A DNA stretch of 23,534 bases, taken from positions 6,864 to 30,397 of the forward strand of contig DAET01000041.1 of the NCBI GenBank assembly GCA_002497765.1. Direction: 5' to 3'. The notes beneath the pieces are model-generated. The model saw only the letters and a list, made by a program, of their open reading frames with translations, made no database searches and was not told the DNA's origin. This DNA comes from Euryarchaeota archaeon UBA486. Its GTDB lineage: Archaea > Thermoplasmatota > Poseidoniia > Poseidoniales > Poseidoniaceae. This document shows, piece by piece, positions 22,130-23,534 of this stretch; positions within the stretch are counted from its first letter, which is position 1, and every line of letters starts with the position of its first letter. The position numbers and the translations under genes were made by a program.

Positions 22130-23534
22130 TTACCGATTGAGAATGGGTAAGAAGGCATTGGCAGCCTTCTCACACGCATTCGCCACGTCATCGAGGCGCT
22201 GGAGAACCCTATACATGTGCATGGAAGCCAACGGAGCATCATCCCCGTTGGAGAAGACATACGCGGCAGCCTTTGCTTCAACACCATCGGCCTCGTGCTC
22301 CTTGAGGTTCACTTCTCGGATCAATTCAGCAAGCTTGTCCTCAGCCGCCTTGGTTTGGCCGCTGATGGTGAAGTCTCGAAGGGCTTCCACCGCATCCTCG
22401 TACTTTGCTACGGTTTCAGATACAGCCTCGGCCATGGCCTTCAGGTTTGATTTTGCCTCATCGTCGTCAAGGAGCGGGCGGAAAGCTAACTGCTCTGCGA
22501 CGTTCTGAGCATAGTCGGCAATGCGGTCCTGCCTACTCACCATGTAAAGGAAGTCATCAATTGAGACATGCACACCAAATCGCCGGTCGTTCATGGCCAA
22601 TCGCCGCACTTCTGCCTTGACATGGTCGGCCTTGAGCTCGGTCTTGATCGTCATCTCGATGGCTTCGGTTGCATCTTCACCATCGCAGGCCACACTCACT
22701 GCCTCCAACATGTGCTCGACCGTTTCTTCAACGGCTCGTGCATGCTCGTGGAACAACTCAAACGGCGTCACTTCATTTCCGTCGCCACCAACATCGGAGA
22801 GAGCGTCTTCAACATGGACCTCTGAACCGCTCTTCCAAATAGCGACTCCAACCGCCATGAAGGCGAGAGGCAAGATCACGATCATGTTGAGTACATCGCC
22901 TCCCGATGCGACGAACAAAACAACGGCACCAAAGGCAGCAGCAGGAACGCTCGCCACCCAAGATGCAGCAATCTTCCCAAAGACACGGAAGTCAACCGCC
23001 TTGGCGCCACCAGCAAGACCGACGCCAACCACGGCACCAACCAAGGTGTGCGTGGTTGAAACCGGCACAGCGAGGAAGGGCATTGAGAAGACGAGGATGG
23101 TGGTTGCTGCGCCAAATTCTGCGGCAAAACCACGGGTGGGCGTAATGTCGGTGATTTTCTTTCCGATGGTTTCCATGACTCGCCAACCCCATGTGAGGAC
23201 ACCGACGGCAATACCGGCGGAGCCGAGCAGCACCAACCAGAGCGGAATTTCAGCCTTCGCGGCCAACTGACCAGTCTCGCTGCTGAGCACCTGCCACACA
23301 GCCGCCATCGGCCCGATAGCGTTGGAACGGTCGTTGGCGCCGTGAGCAAACGCAACGTAGGCGGCCGTGATGATTTGAAGCCAGACGAAAATTCGCTCAA
23401 CGCCCTTGAAACCACGCTTTTCTTCGTTAATATCGATGCGTCGAAGCACGTCATAAAGGACCACGCTCGAAATGATACCGATCGCGGCAGCCAGCATGAT
23501 GGAGTTGATAGGGATCCAAGCGTTCTCCGCCCAG
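22130..23534 (-). CDS. PiT-family phosphate permease fused to PhoU-like DUF47 domain (5' end outside window)
   Basis: The 3' part of a low-affinity inorganic phosphate (or sulfate) transporter of the PiT family. The frame runs open past the right edge, so the N-terminus is missing; internal ATG 23497 is not the start. Visible permease signatures are AHGANDRSNAIGP and, later, VPVSTTHTLVGAVVGVGLA, the two inverted GAND/TTH-type repeats, with membrane helices between. After about 240 visible residues comes an acidic linker and a roughly 200-residue helical domain (PFELFHEHARAVEET onward) of the DUF47/PhoU-like type, which elsewhere is encoded as a separate gene beside PiT. The fusion suggests a built-in regulatory domain sensing phosphate or controlling the pore. 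It is 90 bases upstream of the GIDE gene start, on the same strand. Confidence 0.88.
   Translation of the reverse strand, partial: WAENAWIPINSIMLAAAIGIISSVVLYDVLRRIDINEEKRGFKGVERIFVWLQIITAAYVAFAHGANDRSNAIGPMAAVWQVLSSETGQLAAKAEIPLWLVLLGSAGIAVGVLTWGWRVMETIGKKITDITPTRGFAAEFGAATTILVFSMPFLAVPVSTTHTLVGAVVGVGLAGGAKAVDFRVFGKIAASWVASVPAAAFGAVVLFVASGGDVLNMIVILPLAFMAVGVAIWKSGSEVHVEDALSDVGGDGNEVTPFELFHEHARAVEETVEHMLEAVSVACDGEDATEAIEMTIKTELKADHVKAEVRRLAMNDRRFGVHVSIDDFLYMVSRQDRIADYAQNVAEQLAFRPLLDDDEAKSNLKAMAEAVSETVAKYEDAVEALRDFTISGQTKAAEDKLAELIREVNLKEHEADGVEAKAAAYVFSNGDDAPLASMHMYRVLQRLDDVANACEKAANAFLPILNR

Noticed and set aside
1..23534. CRISPR array, tRNA/rRNA, insertion sequence or defence island
   Set aside because: No regularly spaced repeats, no cloverleaf in any gap, no transposase, integrase or nuclease motifs. 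The gaps are too short for more than promoters.

Overview
The window most resembles a planktonic euryarchaeon of the Marine Group II (Poseidoniales) type. This is inferred from the sequence, not searched. The clues are: leaderless-looking genes with AT-rich TATA-like boxes about 20-30 bases before the start codon and almost no Shine-Dalgarno sequences; many lipoproteins with an L-[AS]-G-C lipobox, two of them followed by FG; acidic secreted proteins dense in N-x-S/T sequons; an archaeal-style AlaX; and a PiT-DUF47 phosphate transporter fusion. Several genes (katG, perR, fatty acid desaturase, DDAH) belong to families best known from bacteria. I see no RNA genes, insertion sequences, prophage or CRISPR. 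Coding density is very high, and the longest gene-free stretches are about 206 and 191 bases.

Left part (1-4690): a ferredoxin overlaps a short flavoprotein by ATGA. Then come a membrane fatty acid desaturase and an alanyl-tRNA editing hydrolase. A zinc-ribbon protein of unknown function is transcribed divergently from a site-2-type M50 membrane metalloprotease, with a large nested palindrome between them.

Centre (4697-15270): a secreted-protein island. A lipoprotein esterase and an M28 peptidase lie on the minus strand. Two divergent gene pairs follow, each made of a membrane-anchored, degenerate cupredoxin-like protein (minus) and a large membrane-anchored LVIVD-type beta-propeller (plus). 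A SCO1/SenC copper chaperone follows the first propeller, 9 bases downstream. A second, paralogous M28 peptidase closes the island. The two modules share protein motifs and a promoter element, so they look like an ancient duplication. The copper chaperone, the cupredoxin folds and a conserved set of propeller histidines suggest an extracellular metal-dependent (probably copper) enzyme system working beside peptidases and an esterase. This is the most likely undescribed system here, and its substrate is unknown.

Right part (15462-23534): a DDAH-family amidinohydrolase lies behind a repeat-rich leader. A small unknown gene is divergent from catalase-peroxidase KatG, which is followed by a PerR-type Fur regulator with a complete metal-ligand set, forming a compact peroxide-defence unit. 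On the minus strand are an SDR oxidoreductase, a polytopic membrane protein and a GIDE-domain (MUL1-like, RING-less) membrane protein, probably co-transcribed. The window ends in the C-terminal two-thirds or so of a PiT phosphate permease fused to a PhoU-like DUF47 domain.
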